In this document: positions 39,659 to 51,886 of the stretch, one piece after another
How the letters are laid out: each line of letters opens with the position of its first letter
Position numbering within the stretch: the first letter of the stretch is position 1
Source of the DNA: Synechococcus sp. BSA11S
GTDB taxonomy: Bacteria; Cyanobacteriota; Cyanobacteriia; PCC-6307; Cyanobiaceae
Direction: 5' to 3'
Assembly: GCF_014224355.1 (NCBI RefSeq)
Contig: NZ_VNWP01000003.1
Coordinates: forward strand, 124,001-188,000
Length of the DNA: 64,000 nucleotides
Made by a program: the position numbers and the translations under genes
The notes under the pieces: model-generated
What the model saw: only the letters and a program-made list of their open reading frames with translations
The model's database searches: none
What the model was told of the DNA's origin: nothing

Positions 39659-39879
39659 GGGAACTGAAGCAGCACCGCTTCGATCCGCAGCCGCCGCGAT
39701 CCATCTTCGGAGGGCCGCACGGTGGTGATGGCCCAGCGCAGGGGCTCCCCCCGCTCAGCCAGAGCCGCGCGCAACTGGGGCAGCAAGGGACCGGGCGCCG
39801 CCAGCAACCAGAAATCGACCGGCTCAAGCCGGGGCCATGAGCTGAAATCAGGGCTCGTCGGGATCTCCGGGTCTGGCAC
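39655..39879 (-). CDS. Small conserved-looking protein, unknown
   Basis: 74 residues, MPDPEIPTSPDFSSWPRLEP, DFWLLAAPGPLLPQLRAALA, WAITTVRPSEDGSRRLRIEA, ending VLLQFP. It looks like a compact alpha/beta domain. I do not recognise a family. Its stop overlaps the ATG of the DUF3326 gene and its start lies 11 bases after the ferredoxin stop, so these three genes are one unit. Confidence 0.72.
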   Translation of the reverse strand: MPDPEIPTSPDFSSWPRLEPVDFWLLAAPGPLLPQLRAALAERGEPLRWAITTVRPSEDGSRRLRIEAVLLQFP

Positions 39880-39890
39880 TGGAAGAGGGT

Positions 39891-40214
39891 TCAGCGCTGG
39901 TACTGGCCGAACTGGGCCTCATAGAGCGCATCCTCCTGGCCCGCCACCAGGATCAGATCGCTGCGGGGATAGGACACACAGAGCAGGGCGAAGCCCTCGG
40001 CCTGGAGGTCAGCCTTGACTCCCATCGCATCGGGTTGATGCACCTCACCCTGACGGAGGCGGGCCGCACAGGTGGTGCAGACCCCTGAGCAGCAGGAGCT
40101 GGGCAAGGGAACACCCGCCGCCTCCGCGGCGGCCAGCACGGTCTGATCAGGCTGGCAGGGGAAGGTGTGAGTCACGCCGTCGAGCTCGGCGGTCACGGTG
40201 AAGCTGTCACTCAT
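39891..40214 (-). CDS. 2Fe-2S plant-type ferredoxin
   Basis: 107 residues. The cluster ligands are in PSSCCSGVCTTCAARL (Cys spacing CxxxxCxxC) and the fourth Cys in FALLCVSYPRSDL. FPCQPDQTVLAAAEAAG is the fold's helix. It carries single electrons in the cytosol. The C-terminal extension (GQEDALYEAQFGQYQR) is typical of the FdxC-like/second ferredoxins of picocyanobacteria rather than of the main photosynthetic PetF; which partner it serves is unknown. It lies ahead of the small gene and DUF3326. Confidence 0.9.
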   Translation of the reverse strand: MSDSFTVTAELDGVTHTFPCQPDQTVLAAAEAAGVPLPSSCCSGVCTTCAARLRQGEVHQPDAMGVKADLQAEGFALLCVSYPRSDLILVAGQEDALYEAQFGQYQR

Positions 40215-40289
40215 GGCGTGGTGGAATCGCGGCAGAAAAGCTGTCGCGGTGCGGGGCGGTTGCGTGGGGGTGACCGCCGATCCAGCGGT

Positions 40290-41054
40290 TCACTGCACCA
40301 TCTTCCCGGACCGTGGGGCCCCGTCGGGGAGAAGCTCCAACCACTGGCTGGGATGGGGCGCAAGGTATTCGGGCGGCTGGGGCCGGTCGGGCCCGCTGGC
40401 CGGCGCCGTCAAGACAAGATCGAAACTGATCGAGAGGCGCAGATCATCGTCGTCTTCACTGGCGAGCACGGCATGGTCCACCCTGGCAGGGAAGAGCACC
40501 AGCAGGCCCGCCCGCGGGGCCAGGTCGTGCCAGCCGGCATTGAGGGGATGACCCATGGTGATCGGCCCGTCATGGCCCACGGCGAGTCCGGGAACCAGCT
40601 CATTGCTTCGGCCTCCATCGAACAGCCGCAGGCAGCCGCTGCGGCCGCTGCCATCGCCATTGAGGTAGTAGACGGCACTGAGGTGGGCGTTGGGATGGTG
40701 GTGACGGCCAACCCCCTGGCCCGGCTCGGCCACGACGGGCCAGCAGCGCTGCAGGTGCAGCCTGACCCGCTCCAGGTCGAACCCGAGAGCGAAAAGATAG
40801 TGCTGCGCCTCAAGGCTCACCTGCGACAGCAACCAGGCGAACTCAGGCCGCTGATGGACCTGCCAGACACCATGAAGGTCCCCGGTCCAGGCACAGCCCG
40901 GATCCGGGTTGGAGTGATGCCCGCCCCGCAGGGCCAGCACCTGTTGAAGCATCAGGGCTGAGTCGATCGGATCCGGACGCAGTTGCACCTGGGCGACCGC
41001 CAGGGGGAACAGGCTGTGGATCTCGCGATCCGGCTCAGGCCATGGCTGTGGCAC
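40290..41054 (-). CDS. 2OG-Fe(II) oxygenase-like protein (TIGR02466 type)
   Basis: 254 residues from a GTG at 41054; an adjacent GTG at 41057 is equally possible, and the frame is open to 41114. [14 protein letters not shown] near the start, [19 protein letters not shown] and [17 protein letters not shown] follow the pattern of TIGR02466 double-stranded beta-helix oxygenases, with HxH-like and distal His candidates for iron. The substrate is unknown; some related proteins hydroxylate amino acids or proteins. It overlaps the atpG 3' end by about 20 bases on the same strand, so it is probably co-transcribed at the tail of the atp operon. Confidence 0.65.
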   Translation of the reverse strand: MPQPWPEPDREIHSLFPLAVAQVQLRPDPIDSALMLQQVLALRGGHHSNPDPGCAWTGDLHGVWQVHQRPEFAWLLSQVSLEAQHYLFALGFDLERVRLHLQRCWPVVAEPGQGVGRHHHPNAHLSAVYYLNGDGSGRSGCLRLFDGGRSNELVPGLAVGHDGPITMGHPLNAGWHDLAPRAGLLVLFPARVDHAVLASEDDDDLRLSISFDLVLTAPASGPDRPQPPEYLAPHPSQWLELLPDGAPRSGKMVQ

Positions 41055-41988
41055 CACCCACCACTTCGAGGATTTCCTGGGTGATGGCCGCCTGACGGGC
41101 CTTGTTGTAGTCAAGGGTCAGGCTCTTGGCCAGGGCCTTGGCGTTGTCGCTGGCGTTGTTCATGGCCGTCATTCGGCTGGCCAGCTCACTGGCCGCCGAC
41201 TCCTGCAGGGAACGCAGCAGCTGGTTCTCCAGGTAGAGCGGCAGCAGGGCGTTGAGCAGCTGATCCGGGCTCTGCTCGAAGACAAAGTCCGACTGAAGCG
41301 CGGGCTCCTGGTTCGGAGCGGTGCCGCGCTCCACGGCCAGGCGACCCTCACGGGTGGTCAGGCGGAAGATCTCGTCGTCGGGACTGGCGACACCCTGGGG
41401 ATCGAGGGGCAGCAGGGTCTGGGAGACAGGGGCGCTGTTCACCAGGTTGATGAACTTGGTGTACACCATCTCGACACGATCCGTGGAGCCGGAGAGGAAC
41501 TCGGCGAGCACCTGATCGGCGATGTCACGGGCCTCCTCGGCATTGGGCACCTGGTCGAGCCCGGTGAAGGTGGCCGTGATCGGATACGAACGGTTCTGGA
41601 AGTAAGCGATGGCCTTGCGTCCGATCAGCACCAGGGAGATCTCGTAGCCCTTGCCCTTCAATTCAGCGAACCGCTGCTCGGTGCGCTTGATGATGTTGGC
41701 GTTGTAGCCACCACACAGACCCCGATCGGCACTGACGGCCAGCAGGGTGATGTGGTGAAGCGGACGCTCCTGCTCGAGCAGGGGGGTGTTGACCACATCT
41801 TCGAAGCGCATGCGCGACTGAAGATTCTCGAGCACCCGGGCCAGACGGTCGGCGAAAGGTCTGGATCGGAGCACCTGCTCCTGGGCACGCCGCACCTTGG
41901 CGGCTGCCACCAGGCGCATCGCCTCGGTGATCTTGCGCGTGTTCTTGACCGAACTGATCCGGTCGCGGATTTCCTTGAGATTGGCCAT
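41035..41988 (-). CDS. atpG: ATP synthase F1 subunit gamma
   Basis: 317 residues (atpC in cyanobacterial naming). It starts [20 protein letters not shown] and ends with the helix [20 protein letters not shown] and [12 protein letters not shown], the two coiled helices of the rotor stalk. The extra segment around residues 195-235 is the photosynthetic gamma insert, without the two redox cysteines seen in plant chloroplasts. It is the last F1 gene of the operon, 12 bases after atpA. Confidence 0.96.
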   Translation of the reverse strand: MANLKEIRDRISSVKNTRKITEAMRLVAAAKVRRAQEQVLRSRPFADRLARVLENLQSRMRFEDVVNTPLLEQERPLHHITLLAVSADRGLCGGYNANIIKRTEQRFAELKGKGYEISLVLIGRKAIAYFQNRSYPITATFTGLDQVPNAEEARDIADQVLAEFLSGSTDRVEMVYTKFINLVNSAPVSQTLLPLDPQGVASPDDEIFRLTTREGRLAVERGTAPNQEPALQSDFVFEQSPDQLLNALLPLYLENQLLRSLQESAASELASRMTAMNNASDNAKALAKSLTLDYNKARQAAITQEILEVVGGATAMA

Positions 41989-42000
41989 GGTGGAGGGACC

Positions 42001-44128
<2,128 letters not shown>

Positions 44129-44129
<1 letters not shown>

Positions 44130-44659
44130 CAGGCTTGCCCGAGGCTGTTGATGGATTGATCGATGAACCGAGCCTGAGCTTCGGCATCGAGCTTGCCGGG
44201 AAGGGAGGCCAGAGCCTTGTCAACGGCCCGGCGGGCAGCCTCGAGGCGCAGCTGTTCGCTGACGCGGCGAGCCTCCGACTGGAGGTCGGCGACGGCTCCA
44301 TGCTTGAGGCGGGCCATCTCCTCGACGGTGCGGCGCTCGCTCTCCAGCCGAAGGGCATCGGCACGGGCCTTGGCATCGCTGCGGATCAGCTCGGCCTTCT
44401 TCTGAGCCTCGGCCAGGTCTTTCCTGGCCGAGGCCAGTGCAGCAGTGGTGTCCTGAAGGCGTTGCTCGGCATCCTGAAGATCAGAGAGGATCGCCGCCCG
44501 CCGTGACTCAAGGATTCCACCGAGCACCTTGGGCAGAAACCAGACCAACGCGGCGATCACGATCGCCAGGTTGATGATGTTGGTTTCGAAGAGATCGAGG
44601 TTGAGGCCGAGACCTCCCTCGCTGGCCAGCAAGGCCGGGATCGTGAGGAAGAAACTCAT
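44129..44659 (-). CDS. atpF: ATP synthase Fo subunit b
   Basis: 176 residues. A transmembrane helix near residues 25-48 ([22 protein letters not shown]) is followed by a long charged coiled coil ([22 protein letters not shown]) forming the peripheral stalk. It heterodimerises with b' encoded just upstream, the arrangement of photosynthetic ATP synthases. It overlaps b' by four bases. Confidence 0.95.
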
Positions 44660-45126
44660 TGAACAGCAAGCAAACGGGTGACGATCAGATCGCCGAGCCG
44701 GTCGGCTTCGCCATTGAGGGTGTCTTCAGCCTGCTGGCGCTGGCTGTCGATCTCCCGCCGTGCGGACTCACGGCTGGCGTTGGCTTCAGCCTGGGCCTCG
44801 GCCAGGGCGCTGCGGTATAGACGATCCATCTCCTGCTCCGCGTCGACGATCAGGGTCTGGGCCTGCTGACGGGCTTCGCGCAACTGATGGCGCAGATCGG
44901 CTTCCAGTCGCTCGGTCTGGGCCAGCTGCTGCTTGGCTTCGGCCCGGCTGGTGGAGATGTAGCTCTCACGCTCCTCGACGGTCTTGCCGACAGGGCGGAA
45001 AAAGAGAGCGTTGAGAATGAAGGTGAGGATGACCACCTGGACCGCCATCAGCGGCAGGGTGGCGTCGAGGTCGAACAGACCTCCCTCGGGAGCACCTGCT
45101 GCGGCAAGCAGTAGCCAGCTGGTCAT
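44656..45126 (-). CDS. ATP synthase Fo subunit b' (atpF-type, cyanobacterial atpG)
   Basis: 156 residues from the ATG at 45126 ([24 protein letters not shown]). A single membrane helix ([20 protein letters not shown]) and a coiled coil ([23 protein letters not shown]) define the divergent second b subunit. It pairs with b to form the peripheral stalk. The frame is open 12 codons further upstream, but those lack homology. Confidence 0.94.
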   Translation of the reverse strand: MTSWLLLAAAGAPEGGLFDLDATLPLMAVQVVILTFILNALFFRPVGKTVEERESYISTSRAEAKQQLAQTERLEADLRHQLREARQQAQTLIVDAEQEMDRLYRSALAEAQAEANASRESARREIDSQRQQAEDTLNGEADRLGDLIVTRLLAVQ

Positions 45127-45257
45127 GGGGCGGGGTCGCTGGAGGGATCGGGTGGTCCGCACCGGCCTGAGGCCGGAGGGGACGAAATGGAGCGGAAGGC
45201 CGAGGGATCGGGGACCGTGGGTTCAGCCTCGGTGCCCCGGTCCTGCCGGGAGGACGA

Positions 45258-45665
<408 letters not shown>

Positions 45666-45669
45666 TTAG

Positions 45670-46398
45670 TCAGTGATGTTCTTCGTGCACCGCTTCACCG
45701 ATGTAATACGCGGCAAGGGTGGCGAAGATGAGCGCCTGGATGGCACTGGTGAACAGGCCCAGGAACATGGCCGGCAAAGGCACGATCAGTGGCACCAGGA
45801 ACGCCAGCACGGCCACCACCAGTTCATCGGCAAGGATGTTGCCGAACAGACGGAAGGAGAGCGAGAGAGGTTTGGTGAAATCCTCGACGATCTTGAAAGG
45901 AAGCATGATCGGGGTGGGTTCCACGTAGTACTCGAAGTACCGGAAGCCCTTACGGCTCAGTCCTGCATAGAAGTAGGCAAGCGACACCAGCAGAGCCAGG
46001 GCGATGGTGGTGTTGATGTCGGCGGTGGGTGCTCCGAGCTCCCCGCTGGGGAGATGGATCAGCTTCCAGGGCACCAGAGCACCACCCCAGTTGCTCACGA
46101 AAATGAACAGGAAGAGTGTGCCGATGAAGGGGAGCCAGTCGCGGTAGGCCTTCTCACCGATCTGCTCACGGGACAGGTCACGCAGATAGCCCCAGATGAA
46201 CTCCAAAAGGTTCTGAACACCCCGAGGATCCCGCTCGAGCTTGCGGGTGCCGGCCACCACAAGGGCGAGCAGCGCACCGATGACCAGCCAGGAACTCAGG
46301 AAGACCTGGCCATGAATCTGATAACCACCGACCTGCCAGTAGAGGTGCTGACCCACCTCGAGTTCGGCGAAAGGAAGAAAAAAAGGCAACGGAACCAT
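45670..46398 (-). CDS. atpB: ATP synthase Fo subunit a
   Basis: 242 residues (atpI in cyanobacterial naming), five or six membrane helices. [18 protein letters not shown] carries the essential arginine facing the c-ring glutamate, and [15 protein letters not shown] and [18 protein letters not shown] are typical. It forms the proton half-channels. The N terminus is [17 protein letters not shown]. It is 63 bases after the atp1 gene. Confidence 0.97.
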   Translation of the reverse strand: MVPLPFFLPFAELEVGQHLYWQVGGYQIHGQVFLSSWLVIGALLALVVAGTRKLERDPRGVQNLLEFIWGYLRDLSREQIGEKAYRDWLPFIGTLFLFIFVSNWGGALVPWKLIHLPSGELGAPTADINTTIALALLVSLAYFYAGLSRKGFRYFEYYVEPTPIMLPFKIVEDFTKPLSLSFRLFGNILADELVVAVLAFLVPLIVPLPAMFLGLFTSAIQALIFATLAAYYIGEAVHEEHH

Positions 46399-46461
46399 CG
46401 AGGGGTACAGAGGGGCCGCTGAAGCGACGGATGGATTGATCTGGGGACTGGGGATCCTTGA

Positions 46462-47004
46462 TCAGGGGCGGACGAATGCCTGAAGCAGGAGAGCCGGCTT
46501 GTAGAGCAGGAATCCGATCAGAGCGGGAAGGATCTCCAGCTGGGGGATGCGCGAGCAGCCCAGCACGAGCACCACCGGAACGAGCAGCTGACCCTTGCCC
46601 ACCTGCTTGGAGTCGGGACCGATACGCTCAACTCCGCGTGCAAGAAGCCGCAGATAGAGCATGCCTGACACCGCTCCTGCCGAAAGGCTCAGGGCTGTGG
46701 TCCGATCGAACAGAAGCGCCGTCACGGGAACAGCGACTACCGAGACGAGCAGCGTGGACAGCAACAGACGCCGTTGAAGGCGGATGTAATCGTCCATGCC
46801 GTTGTCCGGCACGTCCACGTCCACCACGGAGGCGGACTCGGCGGTTGGGGCCGGTGGCACCAGAGCAGGAACCACCAGTTCTCTTCCGGCCAGGCCACGC
46901 AGCAGGGACGCCCGCAGATCAGAAGCCTCCTGAGGGGACACCTCAGGGGAATCAGGGCCGGCTGGGGTGCCGGATGCGGGAGTGGCCTGCAAGCGCGTCA
47001 GCAC
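46462..47004 (-). CDS. ATP synthase-associated protein I (Atp1)
   Basis: 180 residues. From about residue 70, MDDYIRLQRRLLLSTLLVSVVAVPVT begins the conserved cyanobacterial Atp1 domain with four hydrophobic segments. AGAVSGMLYLRLLARGVERI and LEILPALIGFLLYKPALLL follow. This non-structural protein helps assemble the c ring. The N-terminal 69 residues are variable and rich in Ala, Pro and Ser, so the real start could be the internal ATG of MDDYIRLQ; the longer form is given. It is the first gene of the main atp operon. Confidence 0.85.
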   Translation of the reverse strand: MLTRLQATPASGTPAGPDSPEVSPQEASDLRASLLRGLAGRELVVPALVPPAPTAESASVVDVDVPDNGMDDYIRLQRRLLLSTLLVSVVAVPVTALLFDRTTALSLSAGAVSGMLYLRLLARGVERIGPDSKQVGKGQLLVPVVLVLGCSRIPQLEILPALIGFLLYKPALLLQAFVRP

Positions 47005-47039
47005 ATTGGAAAAGGCGCGCGGAATCTATCACAAACCTG

Positions 47040-48263
47040 TTACATCCCAGCCCCAGCGGACGTCCCGGCAGGTGCCAGCAACAACAGGCGACGGCGCCAG
47101 AGAGTCCGCGCCACCGTCGCCAGCTGGGTGAGCGACCAGCCCAGGGGCAGCAGACGGATCGGGGTTGACTCGGGCGCCGCCTCCAGGGCCTTCAGCAGCG
47201 CCAGCTCCTGATCGTCGAGCTCGATCGGCCGCAGGTCGGGGTCCAGCAATGTGGCCCCCGGCCACCCCCACAGGCAGGGGTTGCGGCGGCCGCTGGCCTC
47301 CAGCAGCGACTCCTCCTGCTCCCAGTCGCTGAAGGCAAGGGGGCCACGGCTGAGAAAGAACTCGAAGTGGCTGATGTCGGGGTCGAGGCTTTCCACCAGG
47401 GCCCAGCGCTCACGATCGGGAAGGGCCCTGGCTCGCTCAAGCAGCTCTCCCTGCAACAGGCGGGCCGGATCCCAGACCTCGGGATTGGAGAAGCCGGCGA
47501 ATTCAAGACCGGCACTGGCCACGAAACGGAACAGGCTCTCCAGGTCGTAGCTGGTCTCCTGGGGATGGAGGTACATGTCGGCGAAATTGGCATCCGCCGC
47601 GGTGTCGAGGGCCCAGCGCTGTTCGTGGTGGCGCCGCAGGCGGTTGGTCTCGGGCAGTTGCTCGAAGAGTGCACGTCCCAGTCGCAGCCCCTCGCCATCC
47701 CCCACCACCTCCAGGGCGGTGAGGGCGCGCTGCACCCGGTGGATCTCCCAGCGACCGCCATCGGCATACAGAAACAGGTGAAGGAGCCCACCCGGCCTGA
47801 GCAGCGTGGCCAGCGACCGCAGTCCGGCCTCGGGCTGGCGCAGGTGGTGCAGCACCCCCACCGAATTGATCAGATCGAAGGGGCCTTCCCCATCGAGATC
47901 CAGCAGACTTCTGTTCTCCAGGCGCAGCGAGGAGCAGTGCCGGGCGCCGCCGGAGCGGCGCAACCGCTCGCGGGCCAGCTCCAGGGCACCGGGGCTGATG
48001 TCGACCGCCAGGATCTCCGCTCCGGGGTTGAGGTGAGCGAGGTAATCGGTGCTCACCCCTGTGCCGCAGCCCGCATCGAGCAGCCGTGGCGGCGGGCCGG
48101 GCTCAGGCAGGCGGCCTGTGCAGGCGCTGCTGACGCATGGGTAACACCATCGCCAGTTGTAACCAGGTGGTGGGCCGTCCTGCAGAGGATCCCCGGGGTA
48201 GGGGAAGCGGTCGTAGAAGGCGCTCACCGCCGGCGTGGCGGCATCGGCGGGGCCTGGGCTCAT
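47040..48263 (-). CDS. Class I SAM-dependent methyltransferase
   Basis: 407 residues from the ATG at 48263 (MSPGPADAATPAVSAFYDRF); an ATG at 48299 would add 12. The SAM-binding motif I is LLDAGCGTGVSTDYLA near 65, followed by ILAVDISPGALELARERL and motif IV FDLINSVGVLHHLRQPEAG. The N-terminal FYDRFPYPGDPL and the 170-residue C-terminal part (DMYLHPQETSYDLESLFRF) are typical of a tetratricopeptide-free cyanobacterial methyltransferase family seen beside apcE. The substrate is unknown. It diverges from apcE across 149 bases. Confidence 0.85.
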   Translation of the reverse strand: MSPGPADAATPAVSAFYDRFPYPGDPLQDGPPPGYNWRWCYPCVSSACTGRLPEPGPPPRLLDAGCGTGVSTDYLAHLNPGAEILAVDISPGALELARERLRRSGGARHCSSLRLENRSLLDLDGEGPFDLINSVGVLHHLRQPEAGLRSLATLLRPGGLLHLFLYADGGRWEIHRVQRALTALEVVGDGEGLRLGRALFEQLPETNRLRRHHEQRWALDTAADANFADMYLHPQETSYDLESLFRFVASAGLEFAGFSNPEVWDPARLLQGELLERARALPDRERWALVESLDPDISHFEFFLSRGPLAFSDWEQEESLLEASGRRNPCLWGWPGATLLDPDLRPIELDDQELALLKALEAAPESTPIRLLPLGWSLTQLATVARTLWRRRLLLLAPAGTSAGAGM

Positions 48264-48412
48264 CGGCGAATGGATGCGATCCAAGGGGGAGCTTTTCATG
48301 GGCCGGGCCCCGGGATGGCGGCAGGCGACGGTCCGCTGCAAACATTTGTTCATGCGAAGCGGGAGGGCAGGAGCTCAGCCGTAACGTGACTTCGCCCGGT
48401 ACACGCCCGTTC

Positions 48413-51400
48413 ATGACCGTGACCGCCAGCAGCGGCAGCACCAGGGTCAGCCCCCAGCTCTACGACACCCTGCCGCTCTCGAGCGTCCGTCAGGCGGAGC
48501 AACAGGATCGTTTTCCTGAGAAGGGTGAGCTTGAGACCCTCCTCACCTTCTATCGGAGCGGCACGGCCCGCGTTGAGGCGGCCCGGCTGATCTCCGCCAA
48601 TGCCGACGTAATCGTTGCCAAGGCCGCCAACCGCATCTTCGCCGGAGGCACCCCGCTCTCCTACCTCGATGCGCCCCTGACCCCGTTCAACGTGGGTGCT
48701 CTGGAGAGCGAAATCCTGGCCAGCGACCAGGTGGCTGCGGCCACCTCCGTGCGCACCTTTGCCCAGGGCAGTGGTGGCACGGGTCTGCTCGGCCGAATTC
48801 TGGAAGGCGTGCAGGCCGATGCCGATGTGCGGGTGGTGCTCCCCCCCGGTTTCACCCCGATCAGCGTGGCGCGCTACGGCACCGAGCGCATGCGCAAGTC
48901 GCTGCGGGACATGGGCTGGTTCCTTCGCTACGTGGGCTACGCCCTGGTGGCCGGTGATCCCAGCATTCTTGCGGTGAACACCAGGGGGCTTCGGGATGTG
49001 CTCGAGAAGGCCTGTTCCCTGGCCGCCACCAACGTGGCCCTTCAGGAAATGCGCGCCGCCGCCGCCAACCTCTTCAGCAAGGAATCGGAGTCGCGTCAGC
49101 TCGTCATCGACTGCTTCAACGTGCTGCTCAAGGAGCTGGCGGTTCCCACCCCCTCCGCCCGCCAGCGCCTGGGCAGCCCTGAAAACCAGGGTCTGCAACT
49201 CCCTGCCATTTATGCCCTGGCCGCCGAATCCCGCCAGCGCTTCGTGATGAAGCCCGGCCTCTCCGGACGGGAGAAAGCCGAGGTGATCCGCGCCGCCTAT
49301 CGACAGGTTTTCGAGCGCGACATCGTCAAGGGCTATTCCCAGGTGGTGGCCCCCGTGGAAGCCACCCAGGTGGCCCAGGGCCAACTGCCGATGCGGGAAT
49401 TCATCCGTGCCCTGGGGCGCAGCAAGGAATACCGGCGCCAGTTCTACGGCCGCTTCTCCAACAGCCGTGTGGTGGAGCTGGCCTTCCGCCATTTCCTTGG
49501 CCGAGGCGTGAGCACGATTGAGGAGTTCCGTCGCTACTTCGCCATCGTCAGCCAGCAGGGCTTGCCCGGCCTGGTCGACTCCCTGATCAACACCCAGGAG
49601 TATGCCCAGACGTTCGGGGAAGAAACCGTTCCTTACCTGCGCGATCTCGGCGAAGAGGCTCAGGAAAGCGCAGGCTGGGGATCCAATCGCAAACTGTTCC
49701 GCTTCAGCGCTCCTTTCGAAGGCGCCCCGCAGTACATCACGCTCTATGCCTCCTACGGCCAACCACTGCCTGACCAGCACGCCTACGGCGGCGGCAACGA
49801 TCCCCTGGGCCTGACCTACGGAGCCATCTTCCCGTCAGGAACGGCCTCGGTGGCCACCCGGCCGGCCCCCTTCAATTACGACACCCGCAGGATTCTGGTG
49901 GGCAACGGCATGGCCGAACCCGGTCAGATGGACAGTCCCCAGTTCCGGGCCTCCGCGCCCCGGCGGGTCGGTCCCAAGGTCGTGAGGTTGCAGCAGATCG
50001 CCACAGGTGGTGCCTCGGTGCCCCGCCGCGGCGGCCAGCCCAGCATCCGCGGCACGGAATCCAGCACCCAGGCGGTGATCAGGGCCGTCTACGTGCAGGT
50101 GCTCGGGACCACCGGCTACGCGGGTGAGCAGCTGAAGGTGGAAGAGATCAAACTCGAGAACGGCGACATCAGCCTGCGCGAGTTCATTCGCCAGGTGGCT
50201 CGTTCTGCCGCCTTCCGCCGCCGTTACTGGTCGAATCTCTACATCACGAAGGCGATCGAAGTGATGCACCGTCGCCTGCTCGGGCGACCCACCTTCGGCC
50301 GGCGTGAAATCAACGGCTACTTCGACACGGCAGCTCGCCTGGGTTTCTACGGCGTTGTCGACGCCATCCTCGAGAGCCCCGAGTATCTGGCGGCCTTCGG
50401 CGAGGACACCGTCCCCTACGAACGTTTCGTCACCCCCGCCGACCTCAATGCCCGAAGGGTCCCCGCTCTGCGGCGCAGACTCGACCCTTCGGCCATTCCC
50501 GACCTCACTCCGGTGACCCGTCCGCAGGTGGCCTCGGGCAGCAGTTTCCGCGGCAGTGGTGACCTCACGCCGCGCAACCTGCCGGACCGCCGTCTGCGCC
50601 AGGTGGTCGGGGGCTGGACGGCCCGTTTCGCCGAGGGTGAAGAAGGACCGGCAAAGCCTCAGGGCAGCACACCCCAGAGCCTGCGTCAGCCTCCTGAGCC
50701 CAGCCGCCGCTGGAGCGTCTCCCCAACGAAACCCGCCGGCACCCCTTCCAGGGGCTGGAGCGCCAATGTGGGCGACTCAACCGGCGTGACGGCCACCTCC
50801 TCCCGCGGAAGGATCGTTGGGGGCTGGAGCGCTCAGGTCAGCGCCAATGGCTTCAGCGCAGCCGTGGCTCCCCAGCCTGGAGCGGCCATGGCCAAGGCCC
50901 TTGATGGGGCTCGTCCCCAGGGCTTCAGCCGCCGCCGCAGCCTTGGTCAGCCGGTCATGCTGATGCCCGAAGCCGATGAGGCCTCGCTGCAGCAGGTGAT
51001 CGAAGCCACCTACCGGCAGCTGCTGAACCGTGTCCCCCTCGCTGCTGAACGCCTCAGCGATGCCGAATCGCAACTGCGTGACGGCCGCTTAGCGGTTTCG
51101 GAATTCGTGGCGGTGATCGCCGGGTCCGATCTCTTCCAGCAACGGCTCAACCGGATGGCCCCGCTTCGGGCCGCTTCGGCGGCCTACCTGGCCCTGCTGG
51201 GCAGAGCCGCCCAACCCAAGGAAGTCAGCCTCTATCTGGCCACCCGGGGCAAAAAAGGGCAACAGGCCGCCCTCGACGACCTGCTCTCCGGCAAGGAGTA
51301 CGCCAACCGCTTCGGGCGGGACACCGTGCCCTACCTCAGGGGCATGGGCACCGAAGATGGCATTCCCCTGGCCACGGTGAATCGCACCGCTCTCCTCTAT

Positions 51401-51445
51401 GCCGGGAACGCCGGACTGACGCCTCCCCCACGCGGAGCCATCTGA
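48413..51445 (+). CDS. apcE: Phycobilisome core-membrane linker (LCM)
   Basis: 1010 residues. The N-terminal phycobilin-binding domain (about 1-240) carries the bilin Cys201 in EKACSLAATNVALQEMR and the PB-loop insertion. Three linker (REP) domains follow, beginning near residues 282 (REKAEVIRAAYRQVFER), 550 (TQAVIRAVYVQVLG) and 854 (LQQVIEATYRQLLNR). Three REPs are normally found with tricylindrical cores. The protein organises the core and passes energy to photosystem II. The region between REP2 and REP3 is Pro/Ser-rich with several GWS motifs. It heads the cluster apcE-apcA-apcB-apcC. Confidence 0.98.
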   Translation: MTVTASSGSTRVSPQLYDTLPLSSVRQAEQQDRFPEKGELETLLTFYRSGTARVEAARLISANADVIVAKAANRIFAGGTPLSYLDAPLTPFNVGALESEILASDQVAAATSVRTFAQGSGGTGLLGRILEGVQADADVRVVLPPGFTPISVARYGTERMRKSLRDMGWFLRYVGYALVAGDPSILAVNTRGLRDVLEKACSLAATNVALQEMRAAAANLFSKESESRQLVIDCFNVLLKELAVPTPSARQRLGSPENQGLQLPAIYALAAESRQRFVMKPGLSGREKAEVIRAAYRQVFERDIVKGYSQVVAPVEATQVAQGQLPMREFIRALGRSKEYRRQFYGRFSNSRVVELAFRHFLGRGVSTIEEFRRYFAIVSQQGLPGLVDSLINTQEYAQTFGEETVPYLRDLGEEAQESAGWGSNRKLFRFSAPFEGAPQYITLYASYGQPLPDQHAYGGGNDPLGLTYGAIFPSGTASVATRPAPFNYDTRRILVGNGMAEPGQMDSPQFRASAPRRVGPKVVRLQQIATGGASVPRRGGQPSIRGTESSTQAVIRAVYVQVLGTTGYAGEQLKVEEIKLENGDISLREFIRQVARSAAFRRRYWSNLYITKAIEVMHRRLLGRPTFGRREINGYFDTAARLGFYGVVDAILESPEYLAAFGEDTVPYERFVTPADLNARRVPALRRRLDPSAIPDLTPVTRPQVASGSSFRGSGDLTPRNLPDRRLRQVVGGWTARFAEGEEGPAKPQGSTPQSLRQPPEPSRRWSVSPTKPAGTPSRGWSANVGDSTGVTATSSRGRIVGGWSAQVSANGFSAAVAPQPGAAMAKALDGARPQGFSRRRSLGQPVMLMPEADEASLQQVIEATYRQLLNRVPLAAERLSDAESQLRDGRLAVSEFVAVIAGSDLFQQRLNRMAPLRAASAAYLALLGRAAQPKEVSLYLATRGKKGQQAALDDLLSGKEYANRFGRDTVPYLRGMGTEDGIPLATVNRTALLYAGNAGLTPPPRGAI

Positions 51446-51450
51446 TTGCC

Positions 51451-51480
51451 TGGTGGATGGATCCACCAGGAGGTGGATCC
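51451..51480 (+). other. Pair of mutually exclusive hairpins after apcE
   Basis: The segment ggatccacc (51459-51467) can pair with the preceding tggtggat (51451-51458) in an eight-pair hairpin, or with the following ggtggatcc (51472-51480) in a perfect nine-pair hairpin with an AGGA loop. Both sit between the apcE stop and a terminator, in the layout of an attenuator switch. Function is inference. Confidence 0.5.
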
Positions 51481-51496
51481 CCGGATTGTCTTGATC

Positions 51497-51527
51497 AACC
51501 CCGGGCAAAAAAGTCCGGGGATTTTTT
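51497..51527 (+). terminator. Rho-independent terminator after apcE
   Basis: ccccgg (51499-51504) pairs with ccgggg (51515-51520) around a loop containing aaaaaa, followed by ATTTTTTAA. It would end or attenuate apcE transcripts ahead of the highly expressed apcA-apcB-apcC. Confidence 0.85.
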
Positions 51528-51886
51528 AATCAGAACATGATTTCCAAGAACGCATCCTGAATGACGAATTAACCTGGGAAGCCACAGGAAGGCTGCAAAG
51601 CGTTAACAAACTACGCAGGCTTCCCTTAGCCGCACGCTCCTCCAGAGTCATTGCCAGCCAAGGGGTTTGGCAAAATCCGACCGCCGTGAAGAACTGTTAC
51701 CGGCCCCGGGAGGGGTGGCCCCCTCTGCCGCAGAATGACTCGGCGGTCGGCAAGCCTGATCGCCAGCCCACTCTCCCCAGCGAACCGTTGGCGTTCACGT
51801 CAACGAAGTGAAGGAGCGAGGGGCATCCCTTACCCACCGGATATCGGTCTCCATTACGGCGACCGCTTGCTTCGAGGCAGAACTGC
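51528..51886 (+). promoter_or_regulatory. apcA upstream leader region
   Basis: About 360 bases with no plausible gene. The first part (51528-51620) is distinctly AT-rich for this genome, with aattaacc and gttaacaaac words, and probably contains the apcABC promoter. The remainder would form a long 5' leader. No single promoter or known RNA motif is firm enough to place. Confidence 0.5.

Noticed and set aside
46400-47040. Start of the atp operon as a possible genomic-island boundary
   Set aside because: No tRNA, integrase, direct repeats or composition change; all genes are core cyanobacterial.
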